Origin: Streptomyces sp. cg36
Lineage (GTDB): Bacteria > Actinomycetota > Actinomycetes > Streptomycetales > Streptomycetaceae
NCBI RefSeq assembly: GCF_041080675.1
Contig: NZ_CP163520.1
Span: forward strand, 7,159,501 to 7,223,500
Length of the DNA: 64,000 nucleotides
Direction: 5' to 3'
The notes beneath the pieces were generated by a model, which made no database searches, was not told the origin of the DNA, and saw only the letters and a list, made by a program, of their open reading frames with translations. Below are positions 29,201 to 62,100 of the stretch, piece after piece; the first letter of the stretch is position 1; each line of letters begins with the position of its first letter. The translations under genes were made by a program, and so were the position numbers.

Positions 29201-32200
29201 ACACTGCTGGAGCACCCCACCCTGCACGAGCTGGCGGCATGGCTGCTCGGCGCGCACGGGGCCGAGGTCGCGGCCGGGTTCGCCCCGGCGGGGCCCGCAG
29301 CGCCCGCAGCGCCCGCAGCGCCTGTCGTTCACGAGGCGCCCGCCGCCCCCGTCGTGACCGGGCCCGCGATCGCCGCCCCGGCCGTACGGCCCGCGGCGGC
29401 GGAGCCCGTCACCCGCACCGCCGGTCCCGTCGCCGTCATCGGCATGGCCTGCCGCCTGCCCGGCGCGCCCGACCTGGACGGCTACTGGGACCTGCTCCGC
29501 GAGGGCCGCTCCGCCATCCGCGCCGTCCCCGAGGAGCGCTGGGGGCGGGCGACCGGCTTCACCGCCGGACTCGTCGACGACGTCCACGGCTTCGACGCCG
29601 GGTACTTCATGCTCCACGCCGAGGACGTGCGGGCGATGGACCCGCAGGCGCTGGTGCTCCTGGAGGAGACCCTCAAGGCGGTCCACCACGCGGGCTACCG
29701 CTTCGGCGAGCTCGACGGGAGCAACACCGGCGTGTACGTCGGCGCCCGAGGGCGTGGCCGCGCCGAGGCCGACCTGGTGGCCGGGGCGCGCAATCCGATC
29801 ATGACGGTCGGGCAGAACTACCTGGCCGCCAACATCTCCCAGTTCTTCAACTGGCGCGGCCCGGCCATGGTCCTGGACACCGCCTGCTCCTCCTCGCTGG
29901 TGGCGATGAAGCTCGCCACCGACGCGCTGGCGGCCGGGTCGGTGGACCTCGCGGTGGTGGCGGGCGTCAGCCTGCTCGACGGGCCCGGGGACCACGAACT
30001 CTTCCGCAGGCGCGGCCTGTTGCAGGACCGGGGCGAGTTCCACGTCTTCGACCGGCGGGCCGCCGGTGTCGTCCTCGGCGAGGGCTGCGGCGTCGTCGTA
30101 CTGAAGCCGCTGGACCAGGCGGAGCGGGACGGGGACACGGTGTACGCCGTGGTCGAGGGCATCGCGGTCAACAACGACGGCCGCACCGCCGGGCCCGCCA
30201 CCCCCAACCTCCAGGCCCAGAAGCAGGTCATGCGCGACGCGCTGCGGCAGGCGGACCGGGCGCCGGGGGACGTGCGCTACCTGGAGGTGAACGGCTCGGG
30301 CTCGCAGCTGACCGACCTCCTGGAACTCAAGGCCGTCCAGGCGGTCTACCGCGACGAACCGGCCGCCGCACCCCTGTACCTGGGCTCCATGAAGCCCAAC
30401 ATCGGGCATCCGCTGTGCGCGGAGGGCATCGCCGCGTTCATCAAGGTGGCGCTGATGGTGCACCACCAGCGGCTGGTGCCGTTCCGCTCGGGCCAGGAGC
30501 CCATGGAGCACTTCTCCCTGGACGCGGCCAACCTCGTCCTGCCCCGGCGGGCGGCGGACGCGGACCTGCCGTACGCGGCGCTGAGCAGCTTCGCGGACGG
30601 CGGCACCAACGGGCACGTCGTCCTCGGACACCGCCCCGCCCCGGCCGCCGGGCGCGGCCCCGTCGCGCTGCCCGAGCTGACCCGGACCGATGTGCGCACG
30701 GGTGCGCGGACGGCACTGGCGGCGCGGGCCGCGCGCGCCGACGACGCCGGTACGCACGTGTGGACGCGGCGCGTCACGGCCCAGGACCCGGTCATGGACC
30801 ACCACCGCGTCTACGGCCGCCGGCTGCTGCCGGGGCTCGCCTGGATCGATCTGCTGTACCGGTGCTTCGCCGAGTCCGGCTTCGCGTACGACACGCTGGA
30901 GCTGCGCGACCTGTCCATCCACCGCCCGCTGGGCGTGGACGCGGACGGTGTGCTCGACCTCCGCGTCGAGGCCGTCGCGCAGGCCGAAGGCGGCTGGCGC
31001 GTCGAGGCCACCGGCCCCGACGGCGAGCGGTACGTCACGGCCGAGGTGCACCGCACCACCGGCACGGTCGCCTTCACCGAGCGGGTGCCCGCCGAACCCG
31101 CGCCCGGCGCCCGGGTCACCGGCCTCGACGAGGTGTACGGCGCCTACCGGGCCCGCGAAGTGGCCCACTCCGGGCCCATGAAGGCCGACGGCACGGTGTC
31201 CGTCGGCGCGCAGGACGTGTGGGTGCGGCTCGCGGTCGCCGGGGGCACCGGCGAGGAGCTCTTCCACCCCACGCTCATCGACGGCGCCGCCGTCGGCGCG
31301 AGCGGCGCCCTGGCGTACGCGGAGGGCGGCGACCCCCAGCTGTTCCTGCCGCTCCACTACCGCTCGTTCCGCGCGTCCGCCGCCTTCGGCGACGCCTGCC
31401 GCGCCCGGGTGCGGCGGTCCTCGGTCCGCCACGGCGGGGAACTCCTCGGCTTCACCCTGGAGTTCTTCGACGCGGACGGCCACCAGATCGGTGAGCTGGC
31501 CGACTTCAGCAGCAAGCTGGTGCGGCACGCCGGGCTGATCGACCCGGCCCGCCGCGAGGAGGCGCCGGCCGCCCCCGCCGTACGGCCGGAGACCGCCGGG
31601 ACGAAGACGGTCCGGCCCGCCTCCGCCGACGCCCTCGGCGCCGTGGTCGCGGCCGTCATCGGCGAGCAGCTGGGCGTGCCCGCCGACGAGGTCTCCACGA
31701 CCACCGGCTACTACGAAATGGGCCTGGACTCCGCCAAGTTGCTCCAGGCGGCCGGGCGTCTGGAGCAGGCCCTGGACACGCGGCTCTCGCCGACGCTGCT
31801 CTTCGAGCACGCGACCGTCGGGGCGCTGGTGGAGCATCTGAGCGCGAGCGGCACGGCCGTCGCGGACCGGCGGGACGAGCCCGCGCCCGACCCGCGGGAG
31901 CGGGCGGCCGTCCAGCGGCCCCGGGACCCGGGCGCCGCGCACGCCGTACGAGGCACCGCCGACAGCGAGGACATCGCGGTCGTCGGCATCGCCGGGCGCT
32001 ACCCGAAGGCCGCCGACGTCGGTGAGTTCTGGGAGAACCTCAAGGCGGGCCGGGACTGCGTCGGTGAGGTGCCCGGCGACCGGTGGCCGCGCGAGGGGCA
32101 CGAGGACCTGTCCCGCTGGGGCGGGTTCATCGACGGCGTCGACTCCTTCGACGCCTCCTTCTTCGGCGTCCCGGCCGACGAGGCCGCCCAACTCGACCCG

Positions 32201-34275
32201 CAGGAGCGGCAGTTCCTCGAAGTGTGCTGGGAGGCCGTCGAGGACGCCGGGTACACCCCGGACTCGCTGGCCGCGGCCCGGGGCGGGGAGCGGCGGCGCG
32301 CGGTGGGCGTGTACGTCGGGGTCATGCACCGGGACTACGCCCTGCTCCAGGAGGAGGCCGCACGCCAGGGGCAGCGCGTGCCGCAGGCCCTGAACGCGGC
32401 CACCATCGCCCACCGCGTCTCGCACTTCTGCGACTTCCACGGGCCGTCACTCGCCGTCGACACCGTCTGCGCGTCCTCGCTCAACGCCGTCCACCTCGCG
32501 GTGGAGGCGCTGCGCCGGGGCGAGTGCGACGCGGCGCTGGCCGGTGGGGTCAACCTGTCGCTGCACCCCGCCAAGTACCGCACCTACGGGCTGCTCGGAC
32601 TGCTCGCCCAGGAGGCGCCCGCGCGGTCGTTCGGGGCCGGGGGAGACGGCTATGTGTCGGCCGAGGGCGTGGGCGCGGTGCTGCTCAAGCCACTGCGCCG
32701 GGCCGTCGAGGACGGCGACGCGGTGTACGCGGTGATCAAGGGCAGCGCGGTCGGCCACTCCGGCCGCACCCCCGGCTTCCGGGTGCCGTCGGCCGCCGCG
32801 CAGCAGGCCGTCGTCACCGACTGCCTGGAGCGGGCCGGGGTGGATCCCGGGTCGCTCGGTTACGTGGAGGCGCACGGCACCGGCACCGAGATCGGTGACC
32901 TGATGGAGGTGGAGGCCCTGGAGCGGGCCTTCCGGGCGCGCACCGACCGCACGGGCTTCTGCGCCCTCGGCTCGGTCAAGTCCGCCATCGGGCACGCCGA
33001 GTCGGCGGCCGGGATCAGCGCGCTGACCAAGGCCGTGCTCCAGCTCCACCACCGCACGCTCACCCCCCAGGTGGCGGCCGGGCGCGCCAACCCCTACCTC
33101 GACCTCGCGGACTCTCCGTTCCGGCTCCAGACGGAGCTCGCGCGGTGGGAGGGCGAGGAGGGCGTACCGCGCCGGGCCGGGGTCAGCGCGTTCGGCGCGA
33201 CCGGCGCCAACGCGCACGTCGTCCTGGAGGAGGCGCCCGCGCCGCACCCGGCGGGGCCGTCCGAGGTCCCCGGCGGGGTGCTGGTCCCGCTCTCCGCCAA
33301 GGACGCGGACCGGCTGCGCGCGTACGCCCGCAAGCTGCTGGGCTTCCTCGACGCGCACGACGGCCTCGACCTGGCCGCCCTCGCCCACACGCTGCAGAGC
33401 GGCCGGGTCGCCCTGGAGGAGCGGCTGGTGCTGCGGGCGCGCACCGTCGCCGAGGTGCGGGACGGCCTGGCCCGCTTCCTCGCCGGTGACGGCGGCTCGG
33501 CCGCGGGCCTCTGGCGCGGCCGGGTGGACCCGCGCCCGTCCGGCGCGCGGCTGCTGGACGAGGAGGAGGTGCGCGCGCAGCTGGTCGGCCGGTGGGCCGC
33601 CCGGGGCGACTGGCGCAAGATCGCCGAGCTGTGGCTGGAGGGGTACGCGGTCGACTGGAGCGCGCTCCACGAGGTCCGCCCGGCCCGCCTCCACCTGCCC
33701 ACCTACCCGTTCGCCGAGGAGCGGCACTGGGTGTCGGCCGAGGCGCACACCGCGCCCGTGGCCGTACCGCGGCCCGCGGTCGCCGCACCGGCACTGCCTG
33801 AGCTGCGGCCCCGGCCGGCCGGTCCGCAGTGGCGGTTCCCGGCCGAGGGCGAGCCCGTACCGCACCACGACGGCGCCGCGGGCGGCCTCGAAGAGCGGGC
33901 GCTGGGGTTCCTGCGCGGGCTGCTCGCCGAGCGGTCGGGCCGCGACGCCCGGGAGATCGCCCCGGGCGCCGGGTTCCTGGAGCTCGGCCTCGACTCGCTC
34001 GGGATCGTCCGGCTCACCCGCGAGCTGGCCGGGAGCGTCGCCCCCGGCTTCGTGCCCAGCGCGCTCTTCGCGCACCCCACGGTCGGCGAGCTCGCCGCGC
34101 ACCTGGCGGCGGCCCACCCCGCGGGGATCGCCCGCCTGGTGCCCTCGGGCCGTCCGCGCACCACCCCGGAAACCGCCCCGCAGTCCGAGGTCCTGGAGGT
34201 GCTGGAGCGCCTCGGTGACGGCGCCCTGGACCTCGACGACGCCATCGCGCTCCTCGACGGAGAGAGAACCCAGAA

Positions 34276-34279
<4 letters not shown>
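20222..34279 (+). CDS. trans-AT polyketide synthase 1 with GNAT loading module
   Basis: 4685 residues from ATG 20222. Order (approximate residues): GNAT 7-208; ACP 228-307 (Ser266); KS1 341-760 (Cys507); DH 926-1202 (His957); KR 1394-1597; ACP 1662-1742 (Ser1700); KS2 1814-2248 (Cys1985); KR 2638-2850; ACP 2937-3017 (Ser2972); KS3 3070-3473 (Cys3222); DH 3509-3772 (His3528); ACP 3804-3878 (Ser3837); KS4 3917-4337 (Cys4083); ACP 4557-4633 (Ser4592); helical docking tail 4640-4685. There is no AT domain; each KS ends in the post-KS linker (PTHVFAKKRYW type) of trans-AT systems. The GNAT loader predicts an acetyl-type starter. KS3 has EVNGSGSQ where others have EAHGTGT (Asn3357 for the catalytic His), so KS3-DH-ACP is probably a non-elongating partner of module 2. 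ATG 20222 fits the start of the GNAT fold; GTG 20123 is possible. The stop overlaps gene 2 (GTGA). Confidence 0.93.
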
Positions 34280-56183
<21,904 letters not shown>

Positions 56184-56187
<4 letters not shown>

Positions 56188-59100
56188 ACCCAGGAACACG
56201 TACTAAGATCCCGATGAAGCGTGACCTGCAACGGTTCTTGCGAGAGACGCTGAGCGGCGTCCTGGGAACCGATCTGGCCACCAGCTCCGACGGTGCTGCC
56301 CTCGTGGAGCTGGGGCTCGACTCGATCAGCTGCGTCGTGTGGCTGCGCGAGGTCAACCGGACCTTCGGGCTTTCCCTCACGGTGGCCGAGGTATGCGGTC
56401 ACCCCACGTTCGGCGAGCTGGCCGCCCTCATCCAGGGGGCCATGGGAGATCAGATGAGTGTCACGAGCCCTCGGTCTTCGGCTGCCCAGGTGGCCTCCTA
56501 CCTGCGGCGGAGCCTGGCCGACGAGCTGGAGCTCGCGGAGCCGGACATCGACGACGACGCGCCCTTCGCCGAGCTGGGCCTGGACTCCATCACCGGTGTC
56601 ACCTGGACCCGCAAGCTGAACACGCACTTCCAGCTGTCGCTCTCCGCGACACAGGTGTACAGCCACCCGTCCATCACCGAACTCGCCGCGCACCTGGCGG
56701 AACGCCTGGCCGGTACGGACGCGCCGGAGCGGGCCGAGGAGCCCGCTCCCGCCTCCGCCGTGGAGTCCGGGGCCGCGCACGACGGCGGCACCGGCACCGG
56801 CACCGAGGAGCGTGCCGCGCTCGCCTCCTGGCTGCGCGCGAGCCTCGCCAAGGAGCTGGAGCTGGACGAGGCCGAACTCGACGACGACACGCCGTTCGTC
56901 GAGCTGGGCCTGGACTCCATCACCGGCGTCACCTGGACGCGGTCCATCAACACCCGCCTCCAGCTGTCGCTCTCGGCGACCACGGTCTACGGCCACCCGA
57001 CCGTCGCCGCGCTGGCCGCGTACCTCGCCGCCGAGCAGAGCGCCGTACTCCCCGAGGAGCGGGCGACGGCCGAGGCACCGGTGGCCGAGGCAACCAACCA
57101 GCCGGAGCCGCTCGCGGAGCCGGACCCCACGCCGGTGGCGGACCCGTACCCGCACCCGGAGCCCATACGTACATCCGTTCCCGTTCCCACCCCCCGCCCG
57201 GCCGTCGACCTCGTCGACATCGCCGTCATCGGGATGTCCGGCGCCTTCCCCAAGGCGGAGAACCTGGACGAGTTCTGGCGGAACATCGTCGAGGGGCGCG
57301 ACTGCGTCTCCGAGGTGCCCGGGTCGCGGTGGTCCGTGGAGACCTTCTACGACGAGCGGCCCGGCACGCCCGGCAAGTCGTACAGCAAGTGGATGGGCGT
57401 GCTGGAGCACGCCGACCGCTTCGACCCGCTGTTCTTCGGCATCTCGCCCGGCGAGGCGGAGTACATGGACCCGCAGCAGCGCGTCCTGCTCCAGGAGAGC
57501 TGGCGGTGCGTGGAGGAGGCCGGGTACAGCCCGGAGGCCCTCTCCGGCACCCAGTGCGGAGTCTTCGTCGGCTGCTCGGTCAACGGCTACGGCGGACGGC
57601 TCGACGAGACCGAGCTGAGCGCCCACCAGAACCTCGGCAGCAACAGCGCGATCCTGGCCAGCCGGATCTCGTACACCCTGAACCTCAAGGGCCCCTGCCT
57701 CTCGATCGACACCTCCTGCTCGTCGTCGCTGGTGGCCATCGCCGCCGCCTGCGACAGCCTGGTGCTCGGCGACAGCGACACCGCGCTCGCGGGCGGTGTA
57801 TGGGTCATCCCCGGCCCGGGCGTCCACGTGGCGATGAGCCAGCTGCGCGCGCTCTCCCCGGACGGCCGCTGCCACGCCTTCGACGAGGGTGCCAACGGAT
57901 TCGTCCCGGCCGAGGGCGTCGGCGTCCTGCTGCTGAAGCGCCTGGCCGACGCGCAGGCCGACGGCGACCGCGTCCACGCCGTGATCAAGGGCTGGGGCGT
58001 CAACCAGGACGGCAGGTCCAACGGCATCACCGCCCCCAACGCCGAGGCGCAGACCCAGCTCCAGCGGCGGGTGTACGAGCGGTTCGGCATCGACCCGGCG
58101 GACATCCGGCTCGTCGAGGCGCACGGCACGGGCACCGCGCTCGGCGACCCGGTGGAGATCGACGGTCTGGTCGGCAGCTTCGGCGCGCACACCGAGGAGC
58201 GCGGTTACTGCGCGATCGGCTCGGTCAAGAGCAACATCGGCCACAGCGCCTGCGCCGCCGGGGTCGCCAGCACCCTCAAGGCGGTGCTCGCCCTCAAGCA
58301 CCGGACCCTGCCGCCGACGATCCAGTACGACCGGCTCAACGAGCACATCGACCTGGGCGACACCCCGTTCTACGTCAACACCGAGGTGCGCGACTGGCCG
58401 GAGCGGGCGGCCAACCCCCGTATGGCGGCGGTGAGTTCGTTCGGCTACAGCGGCACCAACGCCCATCTCGTGGTCGCCGAGGCCCCGCCGGTCGCCGTGC
58501 CGGCCGACGAGCCGGGCGCCCGGCTGGTGGTGCTGTCCGCGCGCACCGCCGACCAGCTCGACCGGCAGGCGCGGCAGCTCCTCGCGCACCTGGACGCCGA
58601 CCCGGCGCAGAGCCTGCGCGCGCTGAGCCACACGCTGCTGCTCGGCCGCAAGCACTTCCGGCACCGTCTCGCCCTGGTCGCCGCCGCGCCCGCCGACGTG
58701 GCGCGCGCCCTGCGCGGCTGGCTGGAGACCGGCGCCGACCCGTCGGTCCGCACCGGCGACCGCAAGCCGGAGCGCGCGACCGGCGGCCGGCCGGCCGCGC
58801 CCACGGGCGGCGCCGACCAGCTGGACCGGCGCCACCTGGAGACGCTGGCCGAGGAGTACGTCCAGGGCCGCACCCCGTCGTTCGACGCGCTCTTCGAGGC
58901 GGGCCGCCCGGCCCGGACCTCGCTGCCGACGTACCCGTTCGCCACCGACTCGTACTGGCTCGCGGCCCCCGCCGCCGAACCGGTCCGGAGCACCATCACG
59001 ACCGGCGAACCGGCCCGTGCCACCGCGCCCGCGACCGGCGAGCCGCTGTGGCTGGAGCCGAGCTGGGAGCCCGCTCCGGTCTCCGGCGCCACGGCCGCCG

Positions 59101-62100
59101 TTCCCGGCGAGCACACCGTCTGGCTCGTCGGTGCCGCCGTCGACGGCGTGCTCGCGGACGCGGTGCGCGACCGGCTGCCCGGTGGCGCCACCGTACGGAC
59201 GCTCGTGACCGGCGCCGACCGCCTCGACGCGGACTACCTGCGGCTGACCCGCTCGCTCCTGGCCGATGTGCGCAGCCGTGGCGGGGCGCGCCAGGGGCTG
59301 CTCCAGGTGGTCGTGGTGGGATCGGGGGAGTCCCGGGTGCTCGCGGGCGTCTCGGGGCTGCTGCGCACGGTGGCTTCGGAGCACCCCCGGCTGCGCACGC
59401 AGTGCGTGGAGTACGCCGACGCGCTGTCCGCCGACGCCCTGGCGCGGCTGGTGCGCGAGTGCGCGGGCGACGCGCACGAGCCGGAGGTCCGCCAGGCCGG
59501 CGGAGTGCGGCTGGTGCGGCGTCTGGCCGAACTCCCGTATGCGGAAGGCGTGTTGGGCACGTCATGGCGTTCCGGTGGTGTGTATCTGATCACCGGCGGT
59601 CTCGGTGGTCTCGGTCTCGTCCTCGCCCGTGAGATCGCCGCAAGCCTCGACGAGGGAACGCTCGTCCTCGTCGGCCGCTCCGCGCCGGACGCGGCGGCCC
59701 GCCGCACCCTCGCCGCCCTGGCCAAGCCGGGCGTGACCGTCACCTACGAGCGGGCCGACGTCGCGGACCGCGCCGCGGTGGACGCGCTCGTCGCCGCGGT
59801 CGTCGCACGCCACGGAGCCCTCCACGGCGTCCTGCACTGCGCGGGCGTGCTGCGGGACGGGCTCGTCGCCGGGAAGACCGACGACGACGTACGGGCCGTC
59901 CTCGCGCCCAAGGTCTCCGGTCTCGTCCACCTCGACGAGGCCACCCGGGACCAGCCGCTCGACCTGCTGCTCTCCTTCTCCTCCACGGTGGCCGCGCTCG
60001 GCAACGCGGGGCAGGCGGACTACGCCGCGGCCAACGGCTTCCTCGACGCCTACACCGCCCACCGCAACGAACTGGCCGCGCGGGGACGCCGTTCCGGCCG
60101 GGCCGTCAGCGTCGGCTGGCCGCTGTGGGCGGACGGCGGGATGCGTCTCGACGCGGCCGGGCTCGACCGGCTGGCCCGGCTGGGCGTCGCCCCGCTGGCC
60201 ACCCGTGACGGTCTGGGCGTACTGGCCGCGGCCGTCGCCTCGGGCCGGGAGCGCACGCTGGTCCTCTGCGGCGACCGCGAGCGGCTCCTCGCGCGGCTGT
60301 CGGCGCTGATCACCACGGCACCGGCGCCAGCGGCGGTGGAGCCGTCGCAGCCGTCGACGCCGGGCGGCCCGACGTCGGCCGAGTGGCGCGAACTGCTCGT
60401 CGCAGAGATGTCGGCCCAGCTCAAGGTCCCCGTCGAGGAGATGGACGAGGACGGTGAGTTGGGGGAGTACGGGTTCGATTCGATCAGTTTGACGGAGTTG
60501 GCGAACCGGTTGAACGAGCGGCACGGTCTGTCGCTGGCCCCGACCGTCTTCTTCGAGCACCCGACGCCGCGGCGCCTCGCGGAACACCTGGCCGGACAGG
60601 GCCGCGTGGCCCCGGGCCAGGCTCCGGCCGCGCCCGCCGCTCCGGCCGCCGACGCGCTCCCCGCCGTGGCCCGGGACATCCTGGTCGCCGAGATCTCCGG
60701 CCAGCTCCACGTGCCCGTCGAGGAGATGGACGAGGACGGTGAGTTGGGGGAGTACGGGTTCGATTCGATCAGTTTGACGGAGTTGGCGAACCGGTTGAAC
60801 GAGCGGCACGGTCTGTCGCTGGCCCCGACCGTCTTCTTCGAGTACCGGACCGTCGGCAGCCTCGCCGCGCATCTCGTCGACGCGTACGCGCCGGAGCTGG
60901 CGCGCGTCCACGCCGGGCGGACGGACTCCGCACCGGCGCCGACGCCCACCGCCTCCGCGCCGACGCCCGCGCCCGCCCCTTCCGAGGGCCTCGCCCTCGA
61001 CGGGCGCACCGGCTCCCGCGAGACCGCCCCCGTCGGCGCCGCCGAGCCCATCGCCGTCGTCGGCATGAGCGGCAGCTTCCCCCAGGCGCCCGATCTCGCG
61101 GCCTTCTGGGAGAACCTGCGCGACGGCAAGGACTGCGTCACGGAGATCCCCGAGGACCGCTGGGACTGGCGGGCCATGCACGAGGACCCGGCCACGCCCG
61201 CGAACCGGCGGCACGTCGGCTGGGGCGGTTTCCTCGACGCCGTCGACCGCTTCGACCCGCTCTTCTTCGGCATCTCGCCCCGCGAGGCCACCGCCATGGA
61301 CCCGCAGCAGCGGCTGCTGCTCACCCATGTGTGGAACGCCCTGGAGGACGCCGGGATCGCGCCGTCCAGCCTGGCCGGCAGCGACACCGCCGTGCTCGTG
61401 GGCACCGCGCCCAGCGGTTACGGCAGCCTGGTCCTGAAGGAGCAGCAGGGCGAGGACGGGTACGCGGCCACCGGGGTCTCCGGCTCCGTCGGCCCCAACC
61501 GGGTCAGCTATCTGCTGGATCTGCACGGTCCCAGCGAGCCGGTCGAGACCGCGTGCTCCAGCTCGCTGGTCGCCCTGCACCGCGCGGTGGAGCTGCTGCG
61601 CTCGGGGGCGAGCGGGCTCGCCCTCGTGGGCGGGGTGAACACCATCGTCAGCCCCGATCTGCACATCAGCTACAGCCGGGCCGGCATGCTCAGCGAGGAC
61701 GGCCGCTGCAAGACGTTCGCGGCGGGCGCCGACGGCTATGTGCGCGGCGAGGGCGTGGGCGTCCTCGTCCTGAAGCCGCTGGCCGCGGCCGAGCGCGACG
61801 GCGACCGCGTCCACGGCGTCATCCGCGCCACCGCCGAGAACCACGGCGGCCGGGCGCACTCGCTGACCGCCCCCAACCCGCGGGCGCAGGCCGAACTCCT
61901 CAAGTCCGCCTACCGCCAGGCCGGGATCGACCCGCGCACCGTGACCTACGTCGAGGCGCACGGCACCGGCACCGAGCTGGGCGACCCGGTCGAGATCGGC
62001 GGCCTCAAGAGCGCCTTCGCCGCGCTCGCCGAGGAGGCGCCGGACCCGCTGGGCGAGCCCGCCCGGTGCGGCATCGGCTCGGTCAAGAGCAACATCGGGC

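Noticed and set aside
29290..29350. Short tandem repeat of GCCCGCAGC-like units
   Set aside because: It encodes an Ala/Pro linker between ACP and KS3; such repeats are ordinary in interdomain linkers of these enzymes.
56339..59632. Forward open frame of about 1,100 codons in another frame inside gene 3
   Set aside because: It is Arg/Gly/Pro-rich without motifs; the ACP, KS and KR motifs are continuous in the frame starting at 56184.
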